From assembly GCA_900318855.1 (NCBI GenBank), contig ONMG01000121.1, positions 1 to 15,522 of the forward strand: a stretch of 15,522 nt of DNA, read 5' to 3'. Source of the stretch: an uncultured Prevotella sp. GTDB taxonomy: Bacteria > Bacteroidota > Bacteroidia > Bacteroidales > Bacteroidaceae. Numbering within the stretch: position 1 is the stretch's first letter; each line of letters begins with the position of its first letter. Under the pieces are notes generated by a model. That model saw only the letters and a list, made by a program, of their open reading frames with translations. It made no database searches and had not been told where the DNA came from. Made by a program: the position numbers and the translations under genes. Below, piece after piece: positions 14,183-15,522 of the stretch.

Positions 14183-15522
14183 TTATAAGTTAGCGTTCGG
14201 AATATTGTTGGGGGTGCTTTCCGCAGAGCGCAGGCGCCGCATGAAGGCGGTCATCACGCCGGCGGCCACGATGGCAGCTATCGCGTCAGAGGAAGGCAGA
14301 GCCAGCCACACGCCCTTGAGTCCGCCAAAGAGGGGAAGGATGAAGAGCAGCGGCAGCAGGAACAGCAGCTGGCGGGAGAGCGAGAGGAAGATGCTCAGCT
14401 TCACCTTGCCAATGCACTGGAAGAAATTGGTCACTACCATCTGGAAGCCCACGATGGGGAACACCAGCATGACGTAGCGGATGGCCATGGCCGAGAGCTC
14501 AATGAGCCGCGCGTCGGTGGTGAAGAGGCGCGCTATATATTGCGGTAGGAGCATGGCCAGCAGCCAGCCCGTGGTCATGATGGCTGTGGCACTGACGATG
14601 GCGAGGCGCAGCACCTGCTTCAGACGGTCGTTGCGCTGGGCACCGTAGTTGTAGCCGGCGATGGGCTGCATGCCTTGGTTGACACCGAAGACAATCATCA
14701 CAAACATGGTGGCGATGGAGTTGGAGATGCCGTAGGCACCCACGGCCATGTCGCCACCGTAGCGCACAAACTGCTTATTGACAAACACTACGATGATGCA
14801 GGCGCAAAGGTTCATCAGAAAAGGACTGATGCCAATGCTGATGATGGCCTTCACGAGGCGGGAGCGCAGCCGGTAGATGCCCTGTTTGAAATGCAACAGC
14901 TCCTGCGGCCGGCTGAAGAGATACACCTGCCAGCATAGGGCCAGAAACTGCGAGATGACGGTGGCCAGGGCGGCACCCCGGATGCCCCAGCCGAAGCCGG
15001 GGATGAAGAGCGCGTCGAGCAGTATGTTGCATGCAACGGTGAAGATGGTGGCTGTCATGGCACTGCGGGGCTTGCTGGCCGCACGGAGCAGGTTGTTGAG
15101 GCCAAAGTACATGTGCGATATCACGTTGCCCCCAATGATGATTTGCATGAAGCTGCGGGCGTAGGGCAGAGTGATGTCGCTGGCCCCAAAGAAGCGGAGC
15201 ATCGGGTCGAGGAAGACCATGAAGATGGCTGTGAACGACAGACCTATGATGAGGTTCAGCGTCACGGTGTTGCCGAGAATGTTCTCGGCAGTGGTGTAGT
15301 CCTTCTGTCCGAGCTTCACCGAGATGGCCGTGGCAGCGCCTACGCCCACAGCGGCTCCGAAGGCGGCTGCCAGATTCATGAAGGGGAAGGTGATGGCAAG
15401 TCCGGCAATGGCATCCGGCCCCACTTTCTGCCCGATGAAGATGCGGTCAATGATATTGTAGAGCGATGACGCTGTCATGGCGATGATGGCCGGCAGGGCA
15501 TACTGCCACAGCAATTGGCCTA
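14183..15522 (-). CDS. MATE-family efflux transporter, 5' end outside window
   Basis: A partial gene that enters from the right edge. About 445 residues are visible, starting in frame at GQLLWQYALPAI, which lies shortly after the usual MATE N-terminus, so only a few residues are missing. The window's first possible start is a TTG codon at 15514 that aligns with the internal leucine of the family motif and is not a real start. About twelve membrane segments and the features of the MepA/DinF-like group are visible: SSLYNIIDRIFIG, FPFMNLAAAFG, NQGMQPIAGYNYGA. It probably exports cationic drugs or metabolites using Na+ or H+. It is the first visible gene of the minus-strand run that includes rfbB and purT. 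Confidence 0.93.
   Translation of the reverse strand, partial: GQLLWQYALPAIIAMTASSLYNIIDRIFIGQKVGPDAIAGLAITFPFMNLAAAFGAAVGVGAATAISVKLGQKDYTTAENILGNTVTLNLIIGLSFTAIFMVFLDPMLRFFGASDITLPYARSFMQIIIGGNVISHMYFGLNNLLRAASKPRSAMTATIFTVACNILLDALFIPGFGWGIRGAALATVISQFLALCWQVYLFSRPQELLHFKQGIYRLRSRLVKAIISIGISPFLMNLCACIIVVFVNKQFVRYGGDMAVGAYGISNSIATMFVMIVFGVNQGMQPIAGYNYGAQRNDRLKQVLRLAIVSATAIMTTGWLLAMLLPQYIARLFTTDARLIELSAMAIRYVMLVFPIVGFQMVVTNFFQCIGKVKLSIFLSLSRQLLFLLPLLFILPLFGGLKGVWLALPSSDAIAAIVAAGVMTAFMRRLRSAESTPNNIPNANL

Noticed and set aside
1..15522. CRISPR arrays, insertion sequences, phage or toxin-antitoxin genes, riboswitches
   Set aside because: No regularly spaced direct repeats outside the coding repeat at 8156-8533, no transposase motifs, no terminal inverted repeats, and no long structured leader was seen. 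Intergenic gaps are all under about 220 bases.

Overview
The window looks like chromosomal DNA of a Bacteroidota species, most likely Prevotellaceae. The evidence is a PorQ-type type IX secretion (T9SS) gene, a TonB with the Bacteroidota 'PQFPGG' signature, a conserved Bacteroidota hypothetical beside a polyprenyl synthetase, and promoter-like TAnnTTTG elements instead of E. coli -10 boxes. No insertion sequence, phage gene, CRISPR array or rRNA gene was seen.

Layout. (1) 1-86: tRNA-Ser(GGA) on the minus strand, missing the last bases of its 3' end at the window edge. (2) 188-3453, minus: a four-gene run transcribed tonB-like, short-chain polyprenyl diphosphate synthase, conserved hypothetical, TatD-family hydrolase. 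(3) 3667-5346, plus: porQ then cmk, divergent from the tonB run and ending at a hairpin shared with the next, convergent run. (4) 5419-7908, minus: a tight overlapping three-gene cassette for a 3-amino-3,6-dideoxy sugar nucleotide, made of an FdtA/QdtA-like cupin ketoisomerase, a FemAB/GNAT-like acyltransferase and a DegT-family aminotransferase. (5) 8093-10299, plus: a secreted protein built of exact 22-residue repeats, followed directly by an EptA/CptA-like phosphoethanolamine transferase. (6) 10306-15522, minus: a compact run transcribed MATE transporter (5' end outside the window), cytidylate kinase-like protein, YfcE-like metallophosphoesterase, rfbB, a stand-alone sigma region 4-like protein, purT.

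How it fits together. RfbB makes dTDP-4-keto-6-deoxyglucose, the substrate that the ketoisomerase/aminotransferase pair of region 4 would turn into a dTDP-3-amino-3,6-dideoxyhexose. The FemAB/GNAT-like protein between them is the candidate for acylating the amino group, a job done in the characterised fdt/qdt pathways by an unrelated left-handed beta-helix acetyltransferase. The EptA-like enzyme is a probable modifier of lipid A, core sugar or another envelope glycolipid. PorQ belongs to the T9SS surface-attachment machinery. Much of the window therefore concerns cell-envelope assembly, mixed with housekeeping genes (cmk, purT, polyprenyl synthase, TatD). The parts most worth following are the dTDP-amino-sugar cassette, the 22-residue repeat protein coupled to the transferase, and the small sigma-4-like protein overlapping rfbB.
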